Origin: Mucilaginibacter agri
Lineage (GTDB): Bacteria; Bacteroidota; Bacteroidia; Sphingobacteriales; Sphingobacteriaceae
Reading direction: 5' to 3'
Assembly: GCF_009928685.1 (NCBI RefSeq)
Contig: NZ_WWEO01000045.1
Location: 1-64,000 of the forward strand
DNA length: 64,000 nt
The notes under the pieces are model-generated. The model saw only the letters and a list, made by a program, of their open reading frames with translations. It was not told the DNA's origin and searched no databases. Positions 41,268 through 50,114 of the stretch are shown here, one piece after another (the stretch's first letter is position 1; each line of letters starts with the position of its first letter). Made by a program: the position numbers and the translations under genes.

Positions 41268-43022
41268 ATGGATTTAACCGAAATAATACCAGACGGGCAT
41301 ACTATATCCGAGCCTAAAAAACTACGAAGCCAGGAATGGTTTGGAAGGAAGGGTAAAGATGGGTTTATCTATCGTGCCTGGATGAAAAATCAGGGCATCC
41401 CAGCACATCAATTGCAAGGTAAGCCGGTTATCGGTATTTGCAATACCTGGAGCGAGTTAACCCCCTGTAACGCTCATTTCAGAGAACTTGCACAATCGAT
41501 AAAGAATGGCATTTACGAAGCAGGCGGTTATCCGGTCGAATTTCCCGTTATGTCTTTGGGGGAGACCCTGATGAAGCCAACAGCTATGTTGTACCGCAAC
41601 CTCGTAAGCATGGATGTTGAGGAATCGATCCGTGCAAACCCTTTGGATGGTGTCGTTTTACTATGTGGGTGCGATAAAACAACGCCCGCATTGGTTATGG
41701 GAGCTTGCAGCGTTGATATCCCTACAATCGTAGTGTCCGGTGGCCCGATGCTTACCGGTAAATATCAAGGCAGGGATATAGGCACTTCAGATATCTGGCG
41801 TTTCTTTGCCGATCAGCAAAGCGGCAAGATGACCGAGGAAGAGATGTTTGCTGCAGAGGCTTGCATGGCACGTAGCCAGGGGCATTGCGCCGTTATGGGC
41901 ACTGCTTCATCTATGGCTTGCATGGTGGAGTCGCTTGGTTTATCGCTTCCGCAAAATGCAGCCATACCGGCGGCAGATTCGCGTCGTAAAGCATTGGCGC
42001 ATCTATCTGGCAGCAGGATTGTAGAGATGGTAAGGGAAGATCTCAAAATGTCGGACATATTAACCCGCGAGGCTTTCGAAAACGCCATAATGGTAAACGC
42101 TGCAATTGGCGGCTCCACCAATTTTATTATTCATTTGCTAGCGATTGCCGGCCGGATGGAAGTTGATTTAACCATAAACGATTTCAATACGAAAGCTTTG
42201 AAAATACCGCTGCTCGCGAACTTGCAGCCCTCCGGGAAGTATTTTATGGAAGATTTTTTTTACGCAGGTGGCTTACCTGCTTTGATGAAAGCTCTGCAAG
42301 AGAAATTACACCAGGAAGCAATTACCGTAAGCGGAAAGCCCATATCACAAAACTATGAGGATGCGGAGTGCTTTAATACGGAAGTAATTGGTACGCTAGA
42401 TAGTCCGTTCAATCCTGTTGCAGGAATATCTGTTTTAAAAGGTAATTTGTGCGAAAATGGAGCCGTCATAAAACCGTCGGCCGCCAGCCCGCATTTGATG
42501 CAGCACACGGGGCGCGCGGTAGTTTTCGAAAGTATTGAAGATTTTAATCACCGTATTAATGATCCCGGGCTCGATGTAGATAAAGATTGCGTGCTGGTAT
42601 TAAAAAATGTTGGCCCAAAAGGCTATCCGGGTATGCCCGAAGTAGGGAATATGCTGGTACCTAAAAAGGTTATGGACACAGGTGTTACCGATATGGTACG
42701 TATATCCGACGGGCGCATGAGCGGCACTGGATTTGGAACCGTGATTTTACACGTTTCGCCGGAAGCGGCCGTTGGCGGCACGTTGGCAATTGTACAGGAT
42801 GGCGATGTGATTACATTAGACGTACCCGTTGGTTCGCTAAACATTGCGATAAGTGACGAAGAAATAGCCTCAAGAAAAGAGCAATTATCGAGTACAACAA
42901 AGGTGGCAGAACGCGGTTATACCCGCATGTATCAAACACATGTTGAACAAGCCCATCTTGGTGCCGATCTTGACTTTTTAAAAGGAGGTTCTGGCAGTAA
43001 GGTATTAAGGGATTCTCACTAA
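41268..43022 (+). CDS. IlvD/Edd-family sugar-acid dehydratase (L-arabinonate dehydratase-like)
   Basis: 584 residues. LRSQEWFGRKGKDGFIYRAWMKNQG at the start is typical of the pentonate/hexonate branch (L-arabinonate, D-xylonate, D-galactonate) rather than branched-chain amino-acid IlvD. Iron-sulfur ligands are in GICNTWSELTPCN, LLCGCDKTTPA and RSQGHCAVMGTASSMACM. VRISDGRMSGTGFGTVILHVSPEAAVGG is the conserved C-terminal block. The reaction is removal of water from an aldonate to give a 2-keto-3-deoxy acid. Substrate is not certain; L-arabinonate or a 6-deoxy-hexonate such as L-fuconate are both reasonable here. The SDR gene follows 14 bp later. Confidence 0.9.
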   Translation: MDLTEIIPDGHTISEPKKLRSQEWFGRKGKDGFIYRAWMKNQGIPAHQLQGKPVIGICNTWSELTPCNAHFRELAQSIKNGIYEAGGYPVEFPVMSLGETLMKPTAMLYRNLVSMDVEESIRANPLDGVVLLCGCDKTTPALVMGACSVDIPTIVVSGGPMLTGKYQGRDIGTSDIWRFFADQQSGKMTEEEMFAAEACMARSQGHCAVMGTASSMACMVESLGLSLPQNAAIPAADSRRKALAHLSGSRIVEMVREDLKMSDILTREAFENAIMVNAAIGGSTNFIIHLLAIAGRMEVDLTINDFNTKALKIPLLANLQPSGKYFMEDFFYAGGLPALMKALQEKLHQEAITVSGKPISQNYEDAECFNTEVIGTLDSPFNPVAGISVLKGNLCENGAVIKPSAASPHLMQHTGRAVVFESIEDFNHRINDPGLDVDKDCVLVLKNVGPKGYPGMPEVGNMLVPKKVMDTGVTDMVRISDGRMSGTGFGTVILHVSPEAAVGGTLAIVQDGDVITLDVPVGSLNIAISDEEIASRKEQLSSTTKVAERGYTRMYQTHVEQAHLGADLDFLKGGSGSKVLRDSH

Positions 43023-43036
43023 AAATATAAATAGGA

Positions 43037-43822
43037 ATGCAAGATATACAAGCACGAGATTTTAACGGACAAGTAGCTATTGTAACGGGGGCGGGGCAGG
43101 GCATTGGTTTTGAAATTGCAAAAGAGCTATGTATTCGGGGAGCAGACGTATTGATTAACGACGTAGACGACACATTGCTATTAAACGCCGTTACAGCTAT
43201 CCGGGCATTGGGGGGCAATTGCATGGCGCTAAACGGCGATGCATCAGACCTTGATTTTATTCAGCAAATGGTTGATACTGCGGTAGCGCAATTTGGCAAA
43301 CTCACTATCGCAATAGCGAATGCAGGTATAACACTTTTCGGAAGTTTTTTAGATTATCCTGTTGAGTCGTTACAAAAAGTAATGAATTTGAACTTGCAAG
43401 GAAGCTTCTATCTGGCGCAACGCACCGCCCGGCAAATTATTAAACAGCAAAGTGGCGGAAGCATTCTGTTCATGTCATCAGCCACCGGGCACCAAGCGCA
43501 TCCGGATCTTGCAGCATACGGAATGACCAAAGCCGGCTTAGAGATGCTGGCCAAAAGCCTGGTGGTAGAATTATCCGAATTCAAAATCTCCGTTAATACA
43601 ATTGCACCTGGCGCTACTTTAACCGAGCGTACTATGGAAGATAGCAGTTACAATGACACCTGGTCGGAACTAACACCCATGGGTAGGCCGTCCGTAGTAG
43701 CAGATATTGCAAATGCAGCCTTATTTATGGTCTCACCCCGGTCGCAACAAATCACCGGACAAAATATCGTTATCGATGGCGGTTGGACTTCGGTAAGTCC
43801 GTCGCCTAAACGAAAGGACTAA
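43037..43822 (+). CDS. SDR-family oxidoreductase in the dehydratase operon
   Basis: 261 residues. Classical SDR with TGAGQGIG cofactor motif (about 18-25), ANAGIT, catalytic Ser in LFMSSATGHQ and YGMTK, and the C-terminal GQNIVIDGGW. The substrate is not readable. Being directly downstream of the IlvD/Edd dehydratase, it probably oxidises the aldose or the keto-deoxy acid of the same route. Confidence 0.9.
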   Translation: MQDIQARDFNGQVAIVTGAGQGIGFEIAKELCIRGADVLINDVDDTLLLNAVTAIRALGGNCMALNGDASDLDFIQQMVDTAVAQFGKLTIAIANAGITLFGSFLDYPVESLQKVMNLNLQGSFYLAQRTARQIIKQQSGGSILFMSSATGHQAHPDLAAYGMTKAGLEMLAKSLVVELSEFKISVNTIAPGATLTERTMEDSSYNDTWSELTPMGRPSVVADIANAALFMVSPRSQQITGQNIVIDGGWTSVSPSPKRKD

Positions 43823-43849
43823 ACTGACCCCTCCTGTTTCAGAGGCTAT

Positions 43850-44650
43850 CTAAGATTCTTTCCTAGTGTTATCCAATGCCCTGTCCAAATGTACATAGCC
43901 ACCGTCTACAAAAATAATTTGACCGGTGGTGTGACTGGATACAGGTGAAAGCAGGAACACTACTGTGTTGGCAATTTCCTCGGCCGTAGTCATCCGCTGG
44001 CCCAGCGGAATGTTTTTTTGTATGTCGGCAAGTTTTTCTTCCTTGTTTTCAAAAGTATCTATCCATCTTTCGTAAAGCGGGGTCCAGCACTCGGCCACAG
44101 ACACTGCGTTCACGCGTATATTCCAGGGTAAAAGCTCAACAGCCCACTCGCGGGTTAAAGTATTACGCGCTCCGTTAGAGGCCGCATAACCAGAAGTGCC
44201 GCCTTGCCCGGTTTCTCCTACTTTTGATGTGATGTTAACGATAGCACCCTGCGTTTTTTTCAACTCGGGTAAAGCATAATGGGCCATCAAATAATAGTGT
44301 ATCACATTTTTGTGTAGCGAGCGCATAAACTTCTCGTAATTGCCAGATTCTAAGCCCACACCATCATTTTCGCCGGCATTATTTATCAATCCGTCAATAC
44401 GCCCAAATTGGGCTATAACTTTTTGTACAGCTGATTCACATTGAAGCGGGTCGGTTAAGTCAGCCGGTATTTGAAACGCTTGTCCGCCAAGGGCTTCTAC
44501 CTCTGCCATTGTCTCTTTGTTGGTAGCCTCCGTTCTGCTTACAATTACCGGTATGGCTCCTTCGTTAGCAAGCAACATCACAATGCCTTTACCAATACCT
44601 TGCGCACCACCGGTTACAATAATTACCTTCCCCTCAATGTTTAAATTCAT
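43850..44650 (-). CDS. SDR-family oxidoreductase with YxxxN active site, candidate L-fucose dehydrogenase
   Basis: 266 residues. SDR fold with TGGAQGIGKG, NNAGEN, NITSK and C-terminal TGQIIFVDGGYVHLDRAL. The catalytic tyrosine Y155 is followed by Asn159 (SGYAASNGARN), where classical SDRs have lysine; the AAC codon is unambiguous. The block REWAVELLPWNIRVNAVSVAECWTPLYERWIDTF differs from the other two SDRs here. It is the last gene of the minus-strand unit behind UxaA, SDR and FAH genes. In an oxidative L-fucose route it would take the first step, fucose to fuconolactone. This assignment is by context. Confidence 0.85.
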   Translation of the reverse strand: MNLNIEGKVIIVTGGAQGIGKGIVMLLANEGAIPVIVSRTEATNKETMAEVEALGGQAFQIPADLTDPLQCESAVQKVIAQFGRIDGLINNAGENDGVGLESGNYEKFMRSLHKNVIHYYLMAHYALPELKKTQGAIVNITSKVGETGQGGTSGYAASNGARNTLTREWAVELLPWNIRVNAVSVAECWTPLYERWIDTFENKEEKLADIQKNIPLGQRMTTAEEIANTVVFLLSPVSSHTTGQIIFVDGGYVHLDRALDNTRKES

Positions 44651-44699
44651 ATAGCCTTGAACTTTATTTAGTTATACACTTTTGCTTCACAGTAGTGAA

Positions 44700-45557
44700 C
44701 TATTTTTTAGAATAGGCCCGTAAGTTTTGTTTTGCCGTACCAAGTCCGTCAATTCCCAATTCAACCACGTCGCCGGGCTTTAGGTACATTGGTGGGTTCA
44801 TGCCCAGCCCAACACCTGCTGGTGTACCCGTGGATATGATATCGCCTGGCAATAAAGTCATGAATTTGCTCACATAAGCCACCAGGAACGGTACGTTAAA
44901 AATAAAGTCTGATGTATTACCATCCTGAACCATTTTGCCATTAAGTGAGAGCCAAAGGCGCAGGTTGTGTACATCTCTTATTTCATCTTTAGTAACCATC
45001 CAGGGGCCTACCGGTGCAAAAGTATCGCAACCTTTACCTTTATCCCAGGTTCCGTTTCTTTCTAACTGAAATTCCCGTTCCGAAACGTCGTTGTGTAAGC
45101 AATAACCGGCTACATATTCCATAGCTTCTGCCTCATCTACATAAGATGCTTCCTTACCAATAACTATGGCCAATTCAACTTCCCAATCTGTTTTTACCGA
45201 GTCTTTCGGAATCACGATATCATCAAACGGACCGGTCAGCGCCGTAGTTGATTTAAAAAACACTACTGGTTCTGGTGGCAACGGTGCGCCGGTTTCCTCG
45301 GCATGAAGTTTATAATTAAGGCCGATACACACAATTTTTGACGGTCGCGCTATCGGGCAACCAATGCGTTCGTCAGCGTTTATTTCTTTTAAATTATCTT
45401 TATTCTCGTCAACAAAGTTCTGCAAACGCGATAATCCGTCAGTTTCAAAAAACTGCTCGTTATAATCTTCGCCAAAAGCAGATGTATCGTAATTTACACC
45501 ATCTATGTTAATACCGGTTTTTTCGGCTTTCGGCTGGCCGTATCTTATAAGTTTCAT
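44700..45557 (-). CDS. FAH-family hydrolase, likely 2,4-diketo-3-deoxy-L-fuconate hydrolase
   Basis: 285 residues. The fumarylacetoacetase fold is clear: PSKIVCIGLNYKLHAEETG, PPEPVVFFKSTTALTGPFDDIVIP, DWEVELAIVIGKEA (metal ligands Glu/Glu/Asp), GYCLHNDVSEREFQLERNGTWDKGKGCDTFAPVGPW and GDIISTGTPAGVGLG. In the oxidative L-fucose/L-rhamnose routes such enzymes cleave the diketo-deoxy acid to pyruvate and L-lactate. It lies 14 bp after the SDR gene upstream of it in the operon. Confidence 0.9.
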   Translation of the reverse strand: MKLIRYGQPKAEKTGINIDGVNYDTSAFGEDYNEQFFETDGLSRLQNFVDENKDNLKEINADERIGCPIARPSKIVCIGLNYKLHAEETGAPLPPEPVVFFKSTTALTGPFDDIVIPKDSVKTDWEVELAIVIGKEASYVDEAEAMEYVAGYCLHNDVSEREFQLERNGTWDKGKGCDTFAPVGPWMVTKDEIRDVHNLRLWLSLNGKMVQDGNTSDFIFNVPFLVAYVSKFMTLLPGDIISTGTPAGVGLGMNPPMYLKPGDVVELGIDGLGTAKQNLRAYSKK

Positions 45558-45571
45558 TTTATAGGTATGTG

Positions 45572-46336
45572 TTAGTTGTTAAGTTTAATAAAGCCACCAT
45601 CAATAGGGTAATCATTGCCTGTAATAAATGAAGCTTCATCAGAGCATAAGTACAACGCGAGATGCGCTACCTCTTCTGGGCTGCCCATTCTACCTATGGG
45701 TTGGCTTTTTGATAGTTTTTCAAAGATCTCGGTTTCTTGGCCGGGATAGTTTTTTGCTATGAATCCATCTACAAATGGTGTATGTATCCGTGCGGGCGAA
45801 ATTGTATTGCTGCGGATGTTATCATCCATATAATCTTTGGCTACAGACATGCTCATGGCATATATGGCGCCCTTGCTTGTGGAGTAGGCAAACCTGTCTT
45901 TAATGCCAACGGTAGAGGCGATGGATGCCATGCTAAGAATAGCACCTCCTCCATTGGCTTTCATCAACGGTATTACAGCATAAAGCATATTGTAAGCACC
46001 TTTAACATTTACGTTGTAAATTCTGTCAAAATCAGCCTCCTCAGTATGCTCGAGGTTACCAACATGCGCAATGCCTGCGTTGTTGATTAGTATATTAACC
46101 ACGCCGATGTTTCGGATTAACTCCAATACTTCTTGCTGATCAGTTACATCCACTTTATACGCAAACGCTGCGCCTCCTTTATCGGTGATTTCTGCCGCGG
46201 TTTGCTTAGCTGCATCAAGGTTGAGGTCCAAGATATGGACAAGCGCCGATTGGCTGGCAAACAGAATTGCGATGGCCTTGCCTATGCCGCTGCCTCCGCC
46301 CGTTATTACAACCGATTTGTTAGTTAGATTGAACAT
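45572..46336 (-). CDS. SDR-family oxidoreductase, likely 2-keto-3-deoxy-L-fuconate dehydrogenase
   Basis: 254 residues. Full classical SDR set: TGGGSGIGKA (about 12-21), NNAGIAHVG, SMASIAS and YSTSK, and TGNDYPIDGGF. The SARIHTPFVDGFIAKNYPGQETEIFEKLSKSQPIGRMGSPEEVAHLALYLCSDEASFITG region resembles keto-deoxy-fuconate dehydrogenases. It sits between the UxaA dehydratase and the FAH hydrolase, exactly where the pathway needs the C4 oxidation. Confidence 0.88.
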   Translation of the reverse strand: MFNLTNKSVVITGGGSGIGKAIAILFASQSALVHILDLNLDAAKQTAAEITDKGGAAFAYKVDVTDQQEVLELIRNIGVVNILINNAGIAHVGNLEHTEEADFDRIYNVNVKGAYNMLYAVIPLMKANGGGAILSMASIASTVGIKDRFAYSTSKGAIYAMSMSVAKDYMDDNIRSNTISPARIHTPFVDGFIAKNYPGQETEIFEKLSKSQPIGRMGSPEEVAHLALYLCSDEASFITGNDYPIDGGFIKLNN

Positions 46337-46345
46337 TTTAAATTG

Positions 46346-48010
46346 TTATAATGAAACACCTCTTTTCCATGGAATAAAGTCGTCTTGCCCAAGCTTAACC
46401 GCCTTGGGAATTTTAACCCCGCTAGCCACGTCTATCACATAATCCAGTATCCGGATAACGGTGGCAGGAATGGTTTCAATTCCTTCGATGATGCTACCGC
46501 AGTTGATATCAATAATATCGGGCATGCGATTATATAAAGCCGTATTGGTTGATAATTTAATTACCGGCGTAATGGGATTACCGGTAGGGGTGCCCAGGCC
46601 GGTAGTAAACAAAACAATATTGGCACCCGAGCCCACTTCGGCGGTGGTGCTTTCTACATCGCTGCCAGGTGTGCAAAGTAAATTTAACCCTGGCTTAGTT
46701 ACTTTTTCGGGATAATCCAAAACTGCTGTTACGGCGGATGTACCGCCTTTTTTTGCAGCCCCGGCCGATTTAATAGCGTCGGTTATTAAACCGTCTTTAA
46801 TGTTCCCCGGTGATGGGTTGGCGTAAAAGCCCGAACCATCGGCTTCGGCACGCGCGTTATAGGTGCGCATCAGGTTCATAAAACGCTGTGCAGTTGGCTC
46901 ATCTACGCATCTATCGCTCAAGTCTTGTTCAACCCCACACAATTCCGGAAATTCTGCCAGGATAACACTCCCGCCCAATGCAACCAGGATATCAGATAGA
47001 TAACCTAGAGCGGGGTTTGCGGAAATCCCCGAAAAGCCATCAGAACCGCCGCACTCTAAGCCTATACATAGTTTAGATAAGGGGGCGGGTTTGCGTTCTG
47101 CCTGGTTTGCTTCAATTAATCCTGCAAAGGTTTGTTTTAAGGCTTCATGCATTAATATTTGCTCGGTACCTAGCTTTTGTTGCTCAAGCAAAACCAGTGG
47201 TTTACTAAAATTGGGATCACGTTTTTTGATTTCATCCTGTAAAATAGCCGCCTGCGCATGCTGGCAGCCTAAACTCAGTACGGTAGCGCCGGCAACATTT
47301 GGGTGGGTAATGTAACCGGCCAACAAGCCACAAAGGGCGTCGGAGTCAATCCGTGTACCGCCGCAACCCATATCGTGGTTAATAAACTTAATGCCGTCGA
47401 TGTTAGGAAATAATTTATTGGCGGTATTGTTCTCAGGAGTGGTTAGCAAATCGGCTTCAAGAATTTCTTTAACTGACTTGCCCGTTTGGTACATATCTAC
47501 CAAACTGCTTACCTCATTTTGATATCCACGAGGGGTGGCGAAACCAAGTTTCTCGTTTAATGCTTCCTTTAAAGTATTAATGTTGCGGTTCTCGCAAAAA
47601 ACCAGGGGAATAACCAGCCAATAGTTGGCCGTGCCCACTGAGCCATCTTGGCGATAGTATCCTAAAAATGTTCGGTTTTTAAAAGATTCTGCCTCGCCGG
47701 GAATTGTCCAGGCTGTTTTGCGATTGCCTAAATGATAATCTGCAGCCGCATGCCTGATATTATCAACGGTAATAGCAGCTCCTTGTGGAATGGGCGCGCA
47801 TGTTTTTCCTACCAACGTGCCATACATAAATATCTCTGCATTATTGGCTAATGCTTCGACGGTGAATTTATGCTTTGCGGCGACATCTGTAGCTAATGAA
47901 AACGTTTTTTCATTAAAATGTATTGGTGTACCCTTTTGTAAATCAGTCAAAGCCACTAATACGTTATCTTCCGGATGGATTTGAAGAAAGCCATTTTGAG
48001 TTGTTGACAT
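46346..48010 (-). CDS. UxaA/altronate-dehydratase family enzyme, likely L-fuconate dehydratase
   Basis: 554 residues. An N-terminal SAF-like domain (about 10-95) precedes the UxaA core with GYYRQDGSVGTANYWLVIPLVFCENRN, INHDMGCGGTRIDSDALCGLLAGYITHPNVAGATVLSLGCQHAQ, LCIGLECGGSDGFSGISANPALG, FPELCGVEQDL and NLLCTPGSDVESTTAEVGSGANIVLFTTGLGTPTGNPITP. The family dehydrates hexonates using iron. It is first in the minus-strand operon, so it should form the 2-keto-3-deoxy acid used by the downstream SDR. L-fuconate is inferred from FucP and the lactonase; altronate remains possible. Confidence 0.88.
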   Translation of the reverse strand: MSTTQNGFLQIHPEDNVLVALTDLQKGTPIHFNEKTFSLATDVAAKHKFTVEALANNAEIFMYGTLVGKTCAPIPQGAAITVDNIRHAAADYHLGNRKTAWTIPGEAESFKNRTFLGYYRQDGSVGTANYWLVIPLVFCENRNINTLKEALNEKLGFATPRGYQNEVSSLVDMYQTGKSVKEILEADLLTTPENNTANKLFPNIDGIKFINHDMGCGGTRIDSDALCGLLAGYITHPNVAGATVLSLGCQHAQAAILQDEIKKRDPNFSKPLVLLEQQKLGTEQILMHEALKQTFAGLIEANQAERKPAPLSKLCIGLECGGSDGFSGISANPALGYLSDILVALGGSVILAEFPELCGVEQDLSDRCVDEPTAQRFMNLMRTYNARAEADGSGFYANPSPGNIKDGLITDAIKSAGAAKKGGTSAVTAVLDYPEKVTKPGLNLLCTPGSDVESTTAEVGSGANIVLFTTGLGTPTGNPITPVIKLSTNTALYNRMPDIIDINCGSIIEGIETIPATVIRILDYVIDVASGVKIPKAVKLGQDDFIPWKRGVSL

Positions 48011-48495
48011 GGTATCCTGGCGTGTTGTAATTTGGTTATAATTCCTGGCGGGTTAAGGTATTAATTTTTGCTGTATAAAATACATTTAACCCGAATGAAA
48101 TATAAACGATAAGAGTTTGCAATAGGTATGTATTGCAGCCATTAAATTAGGTTTTTTCAACATATCATCGATATAGAGCGCCAAAAAAGACTTCTAAAAC
48201 ATGCCGTGTTAATAAAGCCTGTTTACACAAATTAATATCTTTTTATTAAAAAAGAACCTATATTGAGGCGTTGGCTTTTTGTTGTCTTTTAAAGCTAATA
48301 CCAATTATAAACAGAGCATAAAGGCAGTTTTTTATAACAAACAAGGCTTCCCAATTGTACAGCATTGCTGCTTTTCGGGGTGATATTAATTGGCTGGGCC
48401 TGTGTTTGTGCATGTTGATGACCTGCACAGCAGTTTTGTTGATATGTGTAATGATGAAATGCGATATAACTTAACTGATAAAATTGACGATCAAA
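48011..48495. other. Divergent control region between uxaA-like and fucP genes
   Basis: About 485 bp of A/T-rich DNA without a convincing ORF. It must hold the promoters of both fucose units, but I find no exact TTTG-N19-TAnnTTTG on either strand. A short dyad ATATC-ATC-GATAT (48162-48174) is the only symmetrical element noticed, and it is weak. There is no copy of the LacI palindrome seen further right. Confidence 0.6.
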
Positions 48496-49761
48496 ATGGC
48501 GCGAAATAAAAATCTGTTCCCATTCCTGTTAATTACCACTTTGTTCTTTTTATGGGGCTTTGCCCATAACCTCGATCCAATATTAATTCCGCACTTAAAG
48601 AAATCGTTTACGCTTACTACAGTGCAAGCAACATTGGTGGATTCGGCAGTGTTTATAGCCTACTTTTTTATGGCTTTGCCAGCGGGCTTCATTATGCGGA
48701 AGTTTGGTTATAAAATAGGCATCATTACCGGTCTTCTGTTGTTTGCCACAGGGTGTTATCTTTTTATTCCGGCAGCTAATACACAGCAATACAATTTCTT
48801 CCTGGTAGCCTTATTTATTATCGCATGCGGACTTACCACATTAGAAACCGCGGCCAATCCGTATGCAACAGCGCTCGGCGACCCGACGACCGGTACTCAA
48901 AGACTGAATTTTACACAGTCATTTAACGGACTGGCCGCGTTTCTTGCCCCAATTATCGGCGCGCGCGTAATACTTACCAAAGGCCATACCGATGCAGAAC
49001 TTAATGCCATGACCGCTGCAAACAGGCAGTTGGCATTAGCTGCCGAAGCATCATCGGTAAAAACTCCTTATTTTATTTTAGGCAGCGTGCTGGTAATTAT
49101 CGCCATCATATTTGCCTTAACCAAATTGCCCCGCATTCAACATACAGAAGGTCGCCCAGCTAGCAAAAGTTTATTTCACGCATTAGCGCATCGGCATTTG
49201 GCCTGGGGCGTTGCCGCCCAGTTTTTTTACGTAGGTGCACAGGTGTGCGTTTTTAGCTTGTTTATTTTATACGCCGGTAAATCTGCTGCCCTTAGCCAGG
49301 TGCAAGCCGCAGATTACCTGGGGCTATGTGGCCTGGCGTTTTTAATTGGGCGCTTTTTGGGTACCGGCATTATGCAATATATAGCGCCCCAAAGGTTATT
49401 GGCTAGTTATGCCGCAATAAATATTTTATTGTGTGTTGTAGCTATAACCGCCACCGGCATGATCACCATTTACGCAGTAATAGCCATTTGTTTCTTTATG
49501 TCGGTAATGTTTCCAACCATTTTTGCTTTAGGGATCAAAGATTTGCAGGGAGATACAGAATTTGGCAGCAGCTTAATAATTATGTCTATTGTGGGCGGCG
49601 CAATTGTGCCCCGTATTTTTGCTTACATCAGTGATGCTACAGGCAATATCCAATTAGGGTACGTTGTGCCCCTAGGCTGCTTTGTTATTATTACTTTGTT
49701 TGGTTTAACCGGCTGCAAAGTGGTTGCCAAGGATGTTGTAGAACCTGCCACAGTATTATAA
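48496..49761 (+). CDS. fucP: L-fucose:proton symporter FucP-type MFS transporter
   Basis: 421 residues from the ATG at 48496 (an upstream TTG at 48484 is less likely). Twelve hydrophobic segments. FFLWGFAHNLDPILIPHLKKSFTLTTVQATLVDSAVFIAYFFMALPAG, TLETAANPYATALGDPTTGTQRLNFTQSFNGLAAFLAPIIGA and YVGAQVCVFSLFILY are the FHS/FucP family signatures. The inner-membrane protein imports L-fucose or related sugars with protons. It begins the plus-strand unit with mutarotase (8 bp later) and lactonase. Confidence 0.92.
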   Translation: MARNKNLFPFLLITTLFFLWGFAHNLDPILIPHLKKSFTLTTVQATLVDSAVFIAYFFMALPAGFIMRKFGYKIGIITGLLLFATGCYLFIPAANTQQYNFFLVALFIIACGLTTLETAANPYATALGDPTTGTQRLNFTQSFNGLAAFLAPIIGARVILTKGHTDAELNAMTAANRQLALAAEASSVKTPYFILGSVLVIIAIIFALTKLPRIQHTEGRPASKSLFHALAHRHLAWGVAAQFFYVGAQVCVFSLFILYAGKSAALSQVQAADYLGLCGLAFLIGRFLGTGIMQYIAPQRLLASYAAINILLCVVAITATGMITIYAVIAICFFMSVMFPTIFALGIKDLQGDTEFGSSLIIMSIVGGAIVPRIFAYISDATGNIQLGYVVPLGCFVIITLFGLTGCKVVAKDVVEPATVL

Positions 49762-49768
49762 ATTTTAT

Positions 49769-50104
49769 ATGAAACGATATTGCCTAGCGCTGGATCTGAT
49801 TGATGACGCAGCGCTCATAAATCAATACGAACATTGGCATGCCCCCGGCAACATTCCGCCAGAAATAAAGGCCAGCATTAAAAACTCGGGCATCATCGGT
49901 ATGCAGATCTATCGTACCGCTAATCGTCTGTTTATGATTATGGATACCGATGAAACTTTCAGTTTTGAACGAAAAGCTGACATGGACGCAGGTAATCCGT
50001 ATGTTCAGGAATGGGAAAAATTGATGTGGCAATTTCAACAACCTTTGCCCTGGGCTGCTGCCGGTGATAAATGGGTATTGATGGATCAAATATTTCAACT
50101 GTAA
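49769..50104 (+). CDS. L-rhamnose/L-fucose mutarotase (RhaM family)
   Basis: 111 residues, the usual length. KRYCLALDLIDDAALINQYEHWHAPGNIPPEIKASIKNSGIIGMQIYRTANRLFMIMDTDETFSFERKADMD has the conserved His (YEHWH) and W-rich C-terminus (VQEWEKLMWQFQQPLPWAAAGDKWVLMDQIFQL). It interconverts anomers of the deoxy sugar, supplying the form used by the dehydrogenase. Located between transporter and lactonase. Confidence 0.92.
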   Translation: MKRYCLALDLIDDAALINQYEHWHAPGNIPPEIKASIKNSGIIGMQIYRTANRLFMIMDTDETFSFERKADMDAGNPYVQEWEKLMWQFQQPLPWAAAGDKWVLMDQIFQL

Positions 50105-50114
50105 GCGCCAGGCC

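Noticed and set aside
48011..48495. LacI palindrome or consensus promoter in the fucose divergent region
   Set aside because: I scanned both strands by eye and found neither CTTTAAACGTTTAAAG nor an exact TTTG-N19-TAnnTTTG pair; only a weak 13-bp dyad is present.
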